Below, piece by piece: positions 17,413 to 26,165 of a stretch of DNA of 64,000 nucleotides. The notes below the pieces were generated by a model. The model saw nothing but the letters and a program-made list of their open reading frames with translations, was not told the DNA's origin and did no database searches. The stretch's first letter is position 1, and every line of letters starts with the position of its first letter. Location of the stretch: the NCBI GenBank assembly GCA_035652495.1, contig DASRDS010000003.1, positions 1 through 64,000 of the forward strand. The letters run 5' to 3'. The stretch is from DASRDS01 sp035652495. GTDB lineage: Bacteria; Gemmatimonadota; Gemmatimonadetes; Gemmatimonadales; Gemmatimonadaceae. A program made the translations under genes and the position numbers.

Positions 17413-18370
17413 TCTCGAGGGACGTCTGCGTGAACCGTCGAAGTGCCCGTACGGTCCGCCCGTACATGAGCACCGCCGACGAGGACATGGCGGCACCCGG
17501 GGGCTCATTCATGAAGGGCATGAATTTGTCGGGGAATCCCGGCATCGTGCACCCGATACAGACGCCGCCGACGTTCGGACAGCCGCCTATGCCGTTCATC
17601 CACCCTTGCTTGGGCACCGGGCACATGACCACGGGTCCCCAGCACCCGATCTTCACGATGCAGCGCGGCGACCCATACGCAGCGGCGAAGTCAGCCTGCT
17701 CATAGTACCCACCGCGGTCGCAACCCTCGTGCACGGTCTGCGTGAAAATAAAGGACGGGCGGAGCGCGTCGTCGAGCGGAATCATCGGCACCTGGCCAAC
17801 GTACTGCTGCAAGAGATACAAGAGCGTCTGCGTGCAGGAGTCGGGATGCACCGGACACCCCGGCAGCGAGACGATCGGTATGCCGGCCGCGGAGCGCCAG
17901 TCCCGGCCCAGGTAATCGGCGAGCCCCATGCAGCCGGTCGGGTTCCCCTCGAGCGCGTGCACGCCCCCATACGCGGCGCACGTCCCCATGGCGACGACGG
18001 CCCACGCCTTTGGCGCGAGCCGGTCGATCCACTCGGTGGTCAGGATCGGCTGGCCAGACGAGCGATCGACGCCGAATCCGGCCCAAAAACCTTCGCTTTT
18101 GTTGCGTTCGTTCGGAATCGATCCCTCAATGATGAGAATGAATGGATCGACACCGCCTTCCGCTGCCCGGTGAAAGACCGAGAGGAACTCATCGCCGTTC
18201 TCCCGGGACAGCACGGGGTTGTGCAGCCGCACCTTTGGGACGCCGGGCAACGCCCCCCGCACAAGATCCTCGATGCTGGGCTGCGTCGCGGCCGTCATCG
18301 CGATCGTGTCCCCGTCGCAGCCGAGGCCTGCCGTGATCCAGAGTATGTCGACGTGTTGCGGTATGGTCAT
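17378..18370 (-). CDS. hhyS: [NiFe] hydrogenase small subunit, group 1h-like
   Basis: 330 residues. The start at 18370 overlaps the protease stop (ATGA). No Tat signal, so a cytosolic enzyme. The signature of the high-affinity 'actinobacterial-type' group 1h is visible: the first cluster motif reads 'GLGCDGDTIAM', with C18 and D21 where other hydrogenases have CxxC, as in the Asp-ligated proximal 4Fe-4S cluster described for the Ralstonia enzyme. Later motifs are 'GTCAAYGG', 'LPGCPVHPD', 'VHEGCDRGGYYEQ', 'IGCWGPVVMCPVP' and 'GGVCIGCTMPGFPDKFMPF'. Passes electrons from the NiFe site towards the respiratory chain. Confidence 0.93.
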   Translation of the reverse strand: MTIPQHVDILWITAGLGCDGDTIAMTAATQPSIEDLVRGALPGVPKVRLHNPVLSRENGDEFLSVFHRAAEGGVDPFILIIEGSIPNERNKSEGFWAGFGVDRSSGQPILTTEWIDRLAPKAWAVVAMGTCAAYGGVHALEGNPTGCMGLADYLGRDWRSAAGIPIVSLPGCPVHPDSCTQTLLYLLQQYVGQVPMIPLDDALRPSFIFTQTVHEGCDRGGYYEQADFAAAYGSPRCIVKIGCWGPVVMCPVPKQGWMNGIGGCPNVGGVCIGCTMPGFPDKFMPFMNEPPGAAMSSSAVLMYGRTVRALRRFTQTSLENEPSSRERRDS

Positions 18371-18843
18371 GATCGCTCGGCAATGCACAGCACGAGCCGC
18401 GCCGCTTCCGCAACAGCGGCCCGGACACAATCGCTCATTTCTGCCGCCTCATCGATAATCGCTGGCTCGCACCCCACAATGATCGTCCGACGGATACAAT
18501 GCTCGGCGCCGATCGCGCGTAACAGCGCGCGAATATCTTCGGGTCGCGCGCCGTGCGCGTCAACGGCCGCTGTGGCGGGATCCAGGTTGTCGGGCTCGAG
18601 GACATAAACGGTGCCCGGCGCCCCCCGGCGCGGCATCGCGTCAACGAGGATCAGCGTGTCACAGGGTGTCGCCGCCAGTTCGTAAGCCAAATGAAGCGTT
18701 CGGACGCCCACATCGACGACCCGGACGCCGTCTGGAAGTGGGCCAGCCAAAAGGTGTTGCGCAACCGCCACACCGAACGCGTCGTCGCCGAAGAAAATGT
18801 TGCCGATACCGGCGACGACTACGCGGGGTCTAGGATCCCTCAT
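18367..18843 (-). CDS. Hydrogenase maturation endopeptidase (HyaD/HupD type)
   Basis: 158 residues from 'MRDPRPRVVVAGIGN'. Family motifs are 'GIGNIFFGDDAFGVAVAQHL', with the Glu/Asp that binds Ni, and 'LILVDAMPRRGAPGTVYVLEP'. The enzyme removes the C-terminal tail of the large subunit after nickel insertion; here that tail would be the 21 residues after the final His of HhyL. The start overlaps the upstream gene by 14 nt and the stop overlaps hhyS by 4 nt, so it is part of one tightly packed operon. Confidence 0.9.
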   Translation of the reverse strand: MRDPRPRVVVAGIGNIFFGDDAFGVAVAQHLLAGPLPDGVRVVDVGVRTLHLAYELAATPCDTLILVDAMPRRGAPGTVYVLEPDNLDPATAAVDAHGARPEDIRALLRAIGAEHCIRRTIIVGCEPAIIDEAAEMSDCVRAAVAEAARLVLCIAERS

Positions 18844-20080
18844 CGACGGGCACAACGTCATCTGGCGCGAAGTACCAATACCGGCCGATCGCGCGCTGGA
18901 GATCGGCGCCCGGGTCGTCGTCGAGCGTCACCGCGAGGTAGACGCGATCCTCGAGATCCCAGCGCACCTCAGCCACGGTCGCGACGCGCCCCGCGAGGAA
19001 CATGTCCGCGGCGTCCGCACCGCGCCTGGGCGCGAGCCGTACCCGATCGCCCGGGCCGATCCGTACGGCCCCGATCATGACGGCGCTGTCGGCGAACCGG
19101 CGCACGGCGCCCAGGAGCCCCAGCTCCTCCATCGGATGCGCCGCGGCACGCGCGGCGCGGTCGAGAATCGCGCGCGCGCGGGGATCGGTGGCTGCCGCCT
19201 CGCGTCGTTCGGCATCCGTCAGCGTCAGGACGCGCAGGGTGAGCATCGCGTCGATCTCGGTCGCATCGCAGAAATCGCCCTGGCTCTCCGGCGCGACCGA
19301 CGGATAGTCCGGCAGCACGATAGGGGCACAGAGCATGAGATCGCGCGCACCCTCGGGCCCCGCGAGCACTGGCCACCAATGCCGGTTCTCGCACTCACGA
19401 GCGGCGGCCGCCGCGTCGGGCCTCGAGTCGAGCAGAGAGAGAAACGCGGCGCCCTCGAGGCCGAGCAGCGCGTGGCATCCGAGAAGGGAGCGGCTCGTGA
19501 GCTCCGTCCGATCCGGCGGCGCCGGCGGCGACCAGACGAGCCCGTGCTCGACTCGGACCATCAGGCGAAGGAGTGCGCCGCACGGCGCGGTCGCCGTATG
19601 CACGGTGAACGACAGCGACTGACTCTCGCGAACAATGCGCGCGGCTGACCCACGGTCGGCGCTATCCACTGCCTCGGTATTCGATCCTCCAGGGATCTCG
19701 AAAGAGAACCGTTGGGCCGTGCGTAGCGCGTCCAAGGAGAGACTGGGCATGAGGATTTCGTGAGGAACGGCCTCCTCCCACGTCACGAGCTCGCGGTCAT
19801 CGACGATGATACGGTCGACCGGAGACCAGGTCCCATCCAGCACTTCGACCCGGCGCACCTGCGATTGAAGAAAGCGCAGCTTGATCGTGAGCCGCGCCTC
19901 GGGTCCGGGCTCCACGAGGCACTCGCTCTGCGCAAACGATGGATCTGGGCTACCATCGGGCGCGATGATGCCGAACTGCCATCGAAACTGGTTCTTGAGC
20001 GACGAGGCCCGGTACGGGTAGAGGATGTAGCCCTCGTACAGGACAGCGTCCGCGACCCGCTCCGCGTCCGCGAATCGCAT
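18830..20080 (-). CDS. Hydrogenase-operon protein of unknown function
   Basis: 416 residues between the large-subunit gene (3-nt gap) and the protease gene (14-nt overlap), so certainly co-expressed with the hydrogenase. No cysteine cluster, no transmembrane segment and no signal peptide. It starts 'MRFADAERVADAVLYEGYILYPY', and the last ~60 residues look like a small beta-barrel ('IGPGDRVRLAPRRGADAADMFLAGRVATV' split by a strand, then 'RYWYFAPDDVVPVDEG'). It is likely an accessory or assembly factor of this hydrogenase type, inferred only from position. Confidence 0.75.
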   Translation of the reverse strand: MRFADAERVADAVLYEGYILYPYRASSLKNQFRWQFGIIAPDGSPDPSFAQSECLVEPGPEARLTIKLRFLQSQVRRVEVLDGTWSPVDRIIVDDRELVTWEEAVPHEILMPSLSLDALRTAQRFSFEIPGGSNTEAVDSADRGSAARIVRESQSLSFTVHTATAPCGALLRLMVRVEHGLVWSPPAPPDRTELTSRSLLGCHALLGLEGAAFLSLLDSRPDAAAAARECENRHWWPVLAGPEGARDLMLCAPIVLPDYPSVAPESQGDFCDATEIDAMLTLRVLTLTDAERREAAATDPRARAILDRAARAAAHPMEELGLLGAVRRFADSAVMIGAVRIGPGDRVRLAPRRGADAADMFLAGRVATVAEVRWDLEDRVYLAVTLDDDPGADLQRAIGRYWYFAPDDVVPVDEGS

Positions 20081-20083
20081 ACC

Positions 20084-21874
20084 CTAGAGCAGGTTGAGCA
20101 TCGTCGGCGCGTGGCGACGCTCGACGACGGTGCCGTTACCCATGTACATGTGCACGCCGCAGGGCAGACACGGATCGAAGCTCCGGATCGTCCGCATGAT
20201 GTCGATCCCTTTGAAGCGCTCGATGGGGTTTTCCTCGAAGATCGGTTGCCCCTGTACCGCGTCCTCGAACGGCCCGGGTGTGCCGTGGACATCGCGCGGG
20301 CTCGCATTCCACGGTGTCGGCGGATAGGGATGATAGTTGGCGATCTTGCCGTCGCGAATCACCATGTGGTGCGAGAGCGCGCCGCGCACCGCCTCCGTGA
20401 ACCCGCAGCCGATGGCCTCTGTCGGCACCGTGAACGCCTCCCACGTCTTGGTGCGCCCGGCGTTGAGCTCTTCCAACGCGCGCTCGATGAAATAGAACGC
20501 ACATGCCGCGGCGTACGCCTGAAAGTAGCTTCGCGCCCGATTGCGTTCGAGCGCGTTGCTCCAGGCCGGAATGCGCCACTCGAACCGTGTCTCGCCCAGC
20601 GTGGGCGTCGCCGGCAGGTTGATGACTACGCTGTGGCCGGTCGCCTTGACATAGCCCATGTCCACGGCGCCGGCGAGCGCGGTCGTCCAAAGCCGCGCCA
20701 ACGGCCCGCCACCGGTATCGAGCGCGAGCAGGCGCTCGCCATCGAACCAGCGCGGCGAGACCACCCAGGTGTATTTGTCGCCAAAGTCGCGTTTCCGCGG
20801 CCTCGGCATCGTGTGCTGATTCCACGGATGCCGGCGATCGATCGGGTTCCCCAGCGGATCGTGCGTGACGAACATCTCCTGGTCCACCCAATCGTCGTAG
20901 AACGAGCTGCCGAGCAGAATCCGGATGCCGAGGTTGATGCGGACGAGATCTGTCGTCACGAGCGCGCCGTCGACGACGATGCCAGGCGTCACGAACATCG
21001 CGCGCCCCCAGCTGGTCATGTCCGCGTACGAGAAGTTGCAGACGGCCGGGTTCTGAAAGCCTCCCCAGCAGGCCAGCAGGATGCGCCGCTGACCGACGCG
21101 CTCATACCCGGGCAGCGCCTCATAAAAGAAGTCGAACAGGTCGTCGTGCATCGGCACCACGCGCTTGACGAACTCGATGTACCGCATGAGGCGCGTCAGG
21201 TACTCGGTGAACAACGACCGCGATGGCACCGTGCCAACGCCGCCCGCGTACAAGGTCGAGGGGTGCACGTGCCGCCCCTCCATGAGGCAGAACATTTCGC
21301 GCGCCACCCGGCTCATCTCGAGCGCCTCGAGGTAGAACACGCCCTCGAACGGATTCAGCGCGCGCATGATGTCGGCGATCGTCCGATGCCCGTGGATCGC
21401 CGCATGCGGCGCCTCGGTGTGAAGCGCTCGCTCCCAGACACCGGGATTCGTCTCGCGCACCATCTGCTCGCAGAAGTCGACGCCGACCAGATTCTCCTGA
21501 AACAGGTTGTGGTCGAACATGAACTCGGCCGCCTCGCCGAGGTTGACGATCCAGTCGGCGAGCGCGGGCGGCTTGACGCCGTAGGCCATGTTCTGCGCGT
21601 AGCAGGAGCACGTCGCGTGGTTGTCGCCGCAGATCCCGCAAATGCGGCTACTGATGAAGTGAGCGTCCCGCGGATCCTTGCCTTTCATGAAGAGGCTGAA
21701 CCCGCGGAAGATCGATGACGTGCAGTAGCACTCGGCAACCTCGCGCCGATCGAAGTCGATCTTCGTGTGAATGCCGAGGCTGCCAATGATGCGCGTGATC
21801 GGATCCCATGACATCTCGACCAGCCGCTTGCCCGACAACGGTGCATCGCCGACCTTACCGGAGTGTTCAGCCAT
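20084..21874 (-). CDS. hhyL: [NiFe] hydrogenase large subunit, group 1h-like
   Basis: 596 residues. The NiFe site ligands are visible: N-terminal motif 'RICGICGDNHATC' with C79, C82 and H86, and C-terminal motif 'DPCLPCGVH' with C569 and C572. After H575 a 21-residue tail remains, the piece the maturation protease cuts off. The length and the sequence around 'SRICGICGDNHATCSCYAQN' fit group 1h (HhyL). The enzyme splits H2 at very low, including atmospheric, concentrations and is oxygen-tolerant in characterised relatives. First gene of the minus-strand operon, diverging from hypA. Confidence 0.93.
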   Translation of the reverse strand: MAEHSGKVGDAPLSGKRLVEMSWDPITRIIGSLGIHTKIDFDRREVAECYCTSSIFRGFSLFMKGKDPRDAHFISSRICGICGDNHATCSCYAQNMAYGVKPPALADWIVNLGEAAEFMFDHNLFQENLVGVDFCEQMVRETNPGVWERALHTEAPHAAIHGHRTIADIMRALNPFEGVFYLEALEMSRVAREMFCLMEGRHVHPSTLYAGGVGTVPSRSLFTEYLTRLMRYIEFVKRVVPMHDDLFDFFYEALPGYERVGQRRILLACWGGFQNPAVCNFSYADMTSWGRAMFVTPGIVVDGALVTTDLVRINLGIRILLGSSFYDDWVDQEMFVTHDPLGNPIDRRHPWNQHTMPRPRKRDFGDKYTWVVSPRWFDGERLLALDTGGGPLARLWTTALAGAVDMGYVKATGHSVVINLPATPTLGETRFEWRIPAWSNALERNRARSYFQAYAAACAFYFIERALEELNAGRTKTWEAFTVPTEAIGCGFTEAVRGALSHHMVIRDGKIANYHPYPPTPWNASPRDVHGTPGPFEDAVQGQPIFEENPIERFKGIDIMRTIRSFDPCLPCGVHMYMGNGTVVERRHAPTMLNLL

Positions 21875-21885
21875 GGCGCGAAGAT

Positions 21886-21919
21886 AACGGCCAGCGCGCC
21901 GCCAACAGACTGGGCCGTT
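21886..21919. promoter_or_regulatory. Inverted repeat in the hydrogenase/hyp divergent promoter region
   Basis: Only 59 bp separate the starts of hhyL and hypA. Inside, AACGGCC (21886-21892) and GGCCGTT (21913-21919) form a perfect 7-bp inverted repeat with a 20-bp spacer, centred between the two genes. The position suits a shared operator for a dimeric regulator controlling structural and maturation genes together. No clear -35/-10 pair can be named in so short a space, so the promoters may extend into the coding starts. Confidence 0.4.
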
Positions 21920-21933
21920 GCGGGAACAAACGT

Positions 21934-22305
21934 GTGCACGAGTTCTCGATCGCTGTGGATCTCGTCGATCTCGCCTGCGAGGAAGCCCAACGCCTGAACG
22001 CCGCCCGCGTACATACTGTGCATCTTCGACTCGGCGCGCTCTCGGGCGTCGACCGGGAGGCCCTGCTGTATTCGTTCGAGATGGCCGCCCGAGGCAGCGC
22101 GATCGAGGGCGCCCGGCTGCACATCAGCGAGACCACCGTCACGGCGTGGTGCGACGGATGCGAGCGGGCCCAGCGGTTGTGGGATGTGCGAAATCGGCGT
22201 TGTCCGGTGTGTGGCGCCCCCACGCCGACGCTCGTGAGCGGCGATGAGCTTACAGTCGTGTCGATGGAGATCGAGGATGCCAACCAGGATCGTCGAGGTC
22301 CGTAA
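21934..22305 (+). CDS. hypA: Hydrogenase nickel-insertion protein HypA
   Basis: 123 residues. The start is the GTG of 'VHEFSIAVDLVDLACEEA', because HypA always begins Met-His-Glu and the His at position 2 binds nickel. The zinc-finger cysteines follow as 'WCDGCERAQ' and 'RCPVCGAP'. Works with HypB to deliver Ni to the large subunit. Overlaps hypB by 29 nt. Confidence 0.92.
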   Translation: MHEFSIAVDLVDLACEEAQRLNAARVHTVHLRLGALSGVDREALLYSFEMAARGSAIEGARLHISETTVTAWCDGCERAQRLWDVRNRRCPVCGAPTPTLVSGDELTVVSMEIEDANQDRRGP

Positions 22306-22933
22306 GCACGCCCTACACGACAACGACGTGCGGGCGCGCGCGCTGCGGGAGCGGTTTCGAGATGCGGGGGTGCACGTGGTGAGCCTCGTGTCGAGCGCCG
22401 GCGCCGGCAAGACGTCGCTCCTTGCCCGAACCTTGAGCGCGCTCCGCCCGACGCAGCGCGTGGCGGCGCTCGTCGGCGACCTCGCCACCGACCGTGATGC
22501 GCGGCGGCTCGCCGAGACTGGCGCGCCCGTCCGCCAGATCACCACCGGAACCATCTGCCACCTCGACGCACGCATGGTCGCGACGGCGCTCGACGCGTGG
22601 GACCTCGGGGCGACCGACGTGCTGTTCATCGAGAACGTCGGCAATCTCGTCTGCCCCGCGAGCTACGACCTCGGCGAGCGCCTGCGCGTCGTGCTGCTGT
22701 CGGTGACCGAGGGTGAGGATAAACCGCTCAAGTATCCGACGATCTTCCACTCCGCGGATCTGGCGGTGATAACGAAAATCGATCTCGCCGAAGCGGTCGG
22801 CTTCGACCGCGAGGAGGCGCTCGAGAATATCGCCAACGTGCGCCCGGATCTGGAGACGCTGGAGGTGTCCGCTCGCACGGGCGCCGGCATGACGGCTTGG
22901 CTCGCGCGACTCCAATGCCAGAGCGTCGTCTGA
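22277..22933 (+). CDS. hypB: Hydrogenase nickel-insertion GTPase HypB
   Basis: 218 residues from 'MPTRIVEVRKHAL'; the preceding in-frame Met is within hypA and gives a poor N terminus. P-loop 'SSAGAGKTSLL', Walker-B-like 'VGDLATDRDARRL', the metal-site region 'TTGTICHLDARMV' and 'IENVGNLVCPASYDLGE', and the base-specificity motif 'ITKIDL'. It lacks the N-terminal His-rich or CxxCGC nickel-store region of some HypB proteins. GTP hydrolysis drives Ni loading with HypA. Confidence 0.92.
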   Translation: MPTRIVEVRKHALHDNDVRARALRERFRDAGVHVVSLVSSAGAGKTSLLARTLSALRPTQRVAALVGDLATDRDARRLAETGAPVRQITTGTICHLDARMVATALDAWDLGATDVLFIENVGNLVCPASYDLGERLRVVLLSVTEGEDKPLKYPTIFHSADLAVITKIDLAEAVGFDREEALENIANVRPDLETLEVSARTGAGMTAWLARLQCQSVV

Positions 22934-25203
22934 TCGCCGTCGAAGGACTGGTGCAGGGCGTCGGCTTCCGGCCGTTCGTGCACCGGCTGGCGACGACCTG
23001 CGACCTTCGGGGCTCGGTGCGCAACGCGCCGTCGGGCGTGACGATCGATGTCGAAGGCGAGGCGCCGGCGCTCGACCGCTTCATTCAGTTGCTCGCCGCC
23101 GACAGCCCGTTCCCGGCCGTCATCCAGCGCCTGCGTGTCACCGCGGCCGAGCCGGAGCGGTATGACCGGTTTGTCATCGCCGACAGCGAGAGCGCGCCGG
23201 CGGCGACCGACGCCGGCGCGGCGCTCGTGGCGCCTGATTTGGCGCCATGCGACGCGTGCGTGCGCGAGATCGGCGACCCGTCCGCTCGGCGCTATCGGTA
23301 CCCGTTCACGAATTGCGCGCAGTGCGGCCCGCGGTACACCATCGTGCGCGACGTTCCGTACGATCGCGCGCGCACGACGATGCAGCGCTTCACCATGTGC
23401 GAGGCCTGCCGCCGCGAGTATGAGAACCCGGCCGACCGCAGATTCCACGCGCAACCCATCGCGTGTCCGGCGTGCGGTCCAACCCTTGCGCTCCGCCAGC
23501 AGCGGCTGGTCGCGACCGGCGGCGAGGCGCTGGCCGGAGCCGTGGCGGCGCTCCGAGAGGGACGAATCGTGGCCGTGAAAGGACTCGGCGGCTACCACTT
23601 GGCGTGTCTGGCGCTCGAACCGGACGTGGTCGCGCGGCTTCGCGAGCGCAAAGCGCGCGACGCGAAACCGTTCGCCGTCATGGTCGCGGATCTCGCGGCG
23701 GCGCGCCGGCTCTGCCGCGTCGATGCGGCCGCGGCGCAGCTGCTCGGCGCGCCGACGCGTCCCATCGTCGTGCTGGCGCAGCGCGCGGATCTGGACGCGC
23801 GGACGCGACGGACGTTGGCGGCACTCGCGCCGGAGCTCGACACACTGGGCCTGCTGCTTCCCTATACGCCGCTGCACCATCTCCTGCTCGGCGACGTCGG
23901 CGCACCGCTCGTGATGACGAGCGGCAATCGGCGCGATGCGCCAATCGTCACCGAAGACGACGAGGCCTCTGAGCGCCTCGCGGGCATCGCCGATCTGCTG
24001 CTGACGCACGACCGGCCCATCGCCACGGCGGCCGACGACAGCGTCATCGTGGGAGCGACGGGGACGATGATCCGGCGGTCGAGAGGACTCGCGCCGACGC
24101 CGATCGTGCTGCGCGCACCGGCGAGCGAGCCGATCATGGCGGTGGGCGGACACCAGAAAAACACATTTTGCCTGCTGCGCGGCCGCGCGGCGTTCCTGTC
24201 GCATCACATCGGCGACCTCGATCATCCGGCGGCCTACGCGGCGCTGCGCGCCGGCGTCGCGCGATTCGCGCACCTCTTTGGCGCGCGGGGTGCGGTCGTC
24301 GCTCACGATCTGCACCCCGATTATCTCTCCACTCGACTGGCCGGCGAGCTGTCGGCCGAGCGGCGGATCGCTGTCCAACACCATCACGCCCATATCGCGG
24401 CCTGCCTAGCCGAGCATGGCGTGGAGCGGCCGGCCATTGGCGTGGCGTTCGACGGCGCGGGCTACGGGACGGATGGCGCCGTCTGGGGCGGAGAATTTTT
24501 GCTCGTCGACGGCGCGTGCTCGACGCGGCTCGGAGCGCTGCGCAATGTGCCGCTGCCGGGCGGCGATGCCGCCGTCCGGGAGCCGTGGCGCTCGGCCACC
24601 GCGCATCTGTGGGCCGCGTTCGGGGGAGATCTCGAGGCGGCGCCGTCGGACTGGCGTGCCCGACGTGATCCGGCGAAGCTCGCCGCCATCGGGGCCATGT
24701 TGGCGCGTGGCGTCGCGTCGCCGCCCACTTCCAGCGCGGGCCGCCTCTTCGATGCCGTGGCATCGCTGGTGGGGCTTCGCGACGCCGCGGCCTTCGAGGG
24801 TCAGGCGGCCATGCGGCTCGAGACGGTGGCCGACCGCGGGACCCGGCGCCGCTATCCGGTGGCGATCGACGCGCAGCACGGCGCGTGGCGCATCGACTGC
24901 GCGCCGCTCATTCGCGCGGTGGTCGAGGACGTGACGGTGGGACTCGACGCGGCCACGATCGCCGGCGCATTCCATCATACGCTCGCCGACCTCGTCCTCG
25001 CGGGTGTCACCCGCGTCCGCGATGCGACCGGCGTCAGGCACGTCGCGCTCAGCGGCGGCGTGTTCCAGAACGGGCTGCTGACGCATCGCGTTGTCGACCG
25101 GCTCACTGGCCATGGATTCGTACCGCTCGTCCACGCCGCCGTGCCGCCGAATGACGGTGGTCTCGCGCTCGGTCAGGCTTGGGTGGCATCCCGATGTGTT
25201 TAG
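22915..25203 (+). CDS. hypF: Carbamoyltransferase HypF
   Basis: 762 residues from 'MPERRLIAVEGLVQGVGFRPFV', overlapping hypB by 19 nt. Domains are acylphosphatase (1-90), two CxxC-x18-CxxC zinc fingers (~105-185: 'CDACV', 'CAQCG', 'CEACR', 'CPACG'), YrdC-like (~200-380) and Kae1-like (~400-755) with metal-binding 'HHHAHIAACLAE', 'FDGAGYGTDG' and 'LSGGVFQN'. It makes carbamoyl-AMP and transfers the carbamoyl group to the C-terminal Cys of HypE, the first step in building the CN ligands of the NiFe site. Confidence 0.94.
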   Translation: MPERRLIAVEGLVQGVGFRPFVHRLATTCDLRGSVRNAPSGVTIDVEGEAPALDRFIQLLAADSPFPAVIQRLRVTAAEPERYDRFVIADSESAPAATDAGAALVAPDLAPCDACVREIGDPSARRYRYPFTNCAQCGPRYTIVRDVPYDRARTTMQRFTMCEACRREYENPADRRFHAQPIACPACGPTLALRQQRLVATGGEALAGAVAALREGRIVAVKGLGGYHLACLALEPDVVARLRERKARDAKPFAVMVADLAAARRLCRVDAAAAQLLGAPTRPIVVLAQRADLDARTRRTLAALAPELDTLGLLLPYTPLHHLLLGDVGAPLVMTSGNRRDAPIVTEDDEASERLAGIADLLLTHDRPIATAADDSVIVGATGTMIRRSRGLAPTPIVLRAPASEPIMAVGGHQKNTFCLLRGRAAFLSHHIGDLDHPAAYAALRAGVARFAHLFGARGAVVAHDLHPDYLSTRLAGELSAERRIAVQHHHAHIAACLAEHGVERPAIGVAFDGAGYGTDGAVWGGEFLLVDGACSTRLGALRNVPLPGGDAAVREPWRSATAHLWAAFGGDLEAAPSDWRARRDPAKLAAIGAMLARGVASPPTSSAGRLFDAVASLVGLRDAAAFEGQAAMRLETVADRGTRRRYPVAIDAQHGAWRIDCAPLIRAVVEDVTVGLDAATIAGAFHHTLADLVLAGVTRVRDATGVRHVALSGGVFQNGLLTHRVVDRLTGHGFVPLVHAAVPPNDGGLALGQAWVASRCV

Positions 25204-25466
25204 CCATTCCGGCGCAGATCGTGGAGATCGTCGATCGCGCGCGGCATCTGGCGAAGGCCGATGTGTCCGGCGTCCGCCGGACCATCAATGTCGGTCTCAT
25301 CGGATCGGAAACGCTCGCGGTCGGCGATTGGGTGCTGATTCATGTGGGGTTCGCGCTCAGTCTCATCGACGAGACCGAAGCGAGGCGGACGATGGACCTG
25401 TTGCGGGCGATGGGGGAGGATTACCAGAGCGAACTGCGCCAGATCGACGGGAGTCGCATCGAATGA
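25194..25466 (+). CDS. hypC: Hydrogenase assembly chaperone HypC
   Basis: 90 residues starting 'MCLAIPAQIVEI', with the essential Cys2 that holds the Fe(CN)2CO unit on HypC-HypD, and the OB-like ending 'VGDWVLIHVGFALSLIDE'. Overlaps hypF by 10 nt and the SIS gene by 4 nt. Confidence 0.93.
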   Translation: MCLAIPAQIVEIVDRARHLAKADVSGVRRTINVGLIGSETLAVGDWVLIHVGFALSLIDETEARRTMDLLRAMGEDYQSELRQIDGSRIE

Positions 25467-25999
25467 TCGCGTCCCGCGAAGCGCTGCGGAGCGCCGCCGG
25501 CCGCCGACTCGCGCTCGGCGCGGAGATCACCGCGCAATTCTTCGAGGCGGAGGCGGACGCCGTCGCCCGCGCGTGCGCCGCGTTGGCCCGGCGGTTCGAG
25601 CGGGGCGGACGGCTCCTGGCATTCGGCGAAGGCTCCGCCATGAGCGATGCGCAGCACGTGGCCGTGGAATTTGTGCATCCGGTGCTGGTCGGCAAGCGGG
25701 CGCTGAGCGCGCTCGCCGTCGAGCCGTCGTCGGTCGCACTGCTCGGTCGGACCCAAGATATTGCGCTCGCGATCAGCCATGCGAGTCCGGGCGATGCCGT
25801 CGCCCGTGCGCTCCGGGAGGCGCGCGCGCGGGGCATGCTCACGGTGGCGTTGAGCGGGGCGCCAGCGGACGCGGCGTTCGCCTTCGTCGTGCCCTGCGAC
25901 GACGCCTGCGTCGTACAGGAAGTACAGGAGACCCTCTATCATGTCCTCTGGGAGCTCGTGCACGTCTTCTTCGAGCAGCGCGTGCTCGGTCTGCGGTGA
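25463..25999 (+). CDS. SIS-domain protein 1 (GmhA-like) in the hyp operon
   Basis: 178 residues from the ATG overlapping hypC (ATGA). It is a sugar-isomerase (SIS) domain like phosphoheptose isomerase: a long N-terminal helix bundle, then 'GRLLAFGEGSAMSDAQHVAVEF', where GmhA has a similar GNGGSAxDAQH phosphate-binding loop, and 'LTVALSGAPAD' as a second glycine loop. The usual SIS segment 'STSGxSxN' is replaced by 'ISHASPGDAV', so catalysis may be altered. Its position inside hyp genes, together with a second SIS gene at 26162, suggests a role in hydrogenase maturation or its control rather than in lipopolysaccharide heptose synthesis; inference. Confidence 0.75.
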   Translation: MIASREALRSAAGRRLALGAEITAQFFEAEADAVARACAALARRFERGGRLLAFGEGSAMSDAQHVAVEFVHPVLVGKRALSALAVEPSSVALLGRTQDIALAISHASPGDAVARALREARARGMLTVALSGAPADAAFAFVVPCDDACVVQEVQETLYHVLWELVHVFFEQRVLGLR

Positions 26000-26006
26000 T
26001 GCCGCC

Positions 26007-26165
26007 GTGCGGGCGACGATCGTGGCGATCGATGACGCGCTCGCCACGGCCGCTCCGGTCGCGGGCGCACTCGTGACGGTCGCGCTCGATTTCATCGAAG
26101 CACCTCGCGTCGGCGATGTCGTGATGGTGCATCAAGGATTCGCGATCGCCCGGGTGGACCCATGA
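26007..26165 (+). CDS. Mini HypC-like protein lacking the catalytic cysteine
   Basis: About 52 residues from a GTG at 26007 (an earlier start inside the SIS gene would add ~22 low-complexity residues). The reading 'RATIVAIDDALATAAPV', then 'VGDVVMVHQGFAIARVDP' aligns along its whole length with the HypC at 25194 ('AQIVEIVDRARHLA', then 'VGDWVLIHVGFALSLID'). The N-terminal Met-Cys-Leu that carries the essential Cys is absent. It ends overlapping the next ATG (ATGA). It could be a HypC partner or decoy subunit, or a decaying duplicate; its coupling to both neighbours favours a retained function. Confidence 0.6.
   Translation: MRATIVAIDDALATAAPVAGALVTVALDFIEAPRVGDVVMVHQGFAIARVDP

Noticed and set aside
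19760..21718. 652-codon plus-strand frame opposite the hydrogenase large subunit
   Set aside because: Shadow of hhyL caused by high GC; hydrogenase motifs are on the minus strand.
22663..24393. 576-codon minus-strand frame opposite hypB and hypF
   Set aside because: Antisense shadow; the plus strand carries clear HypB and HypF motifs.
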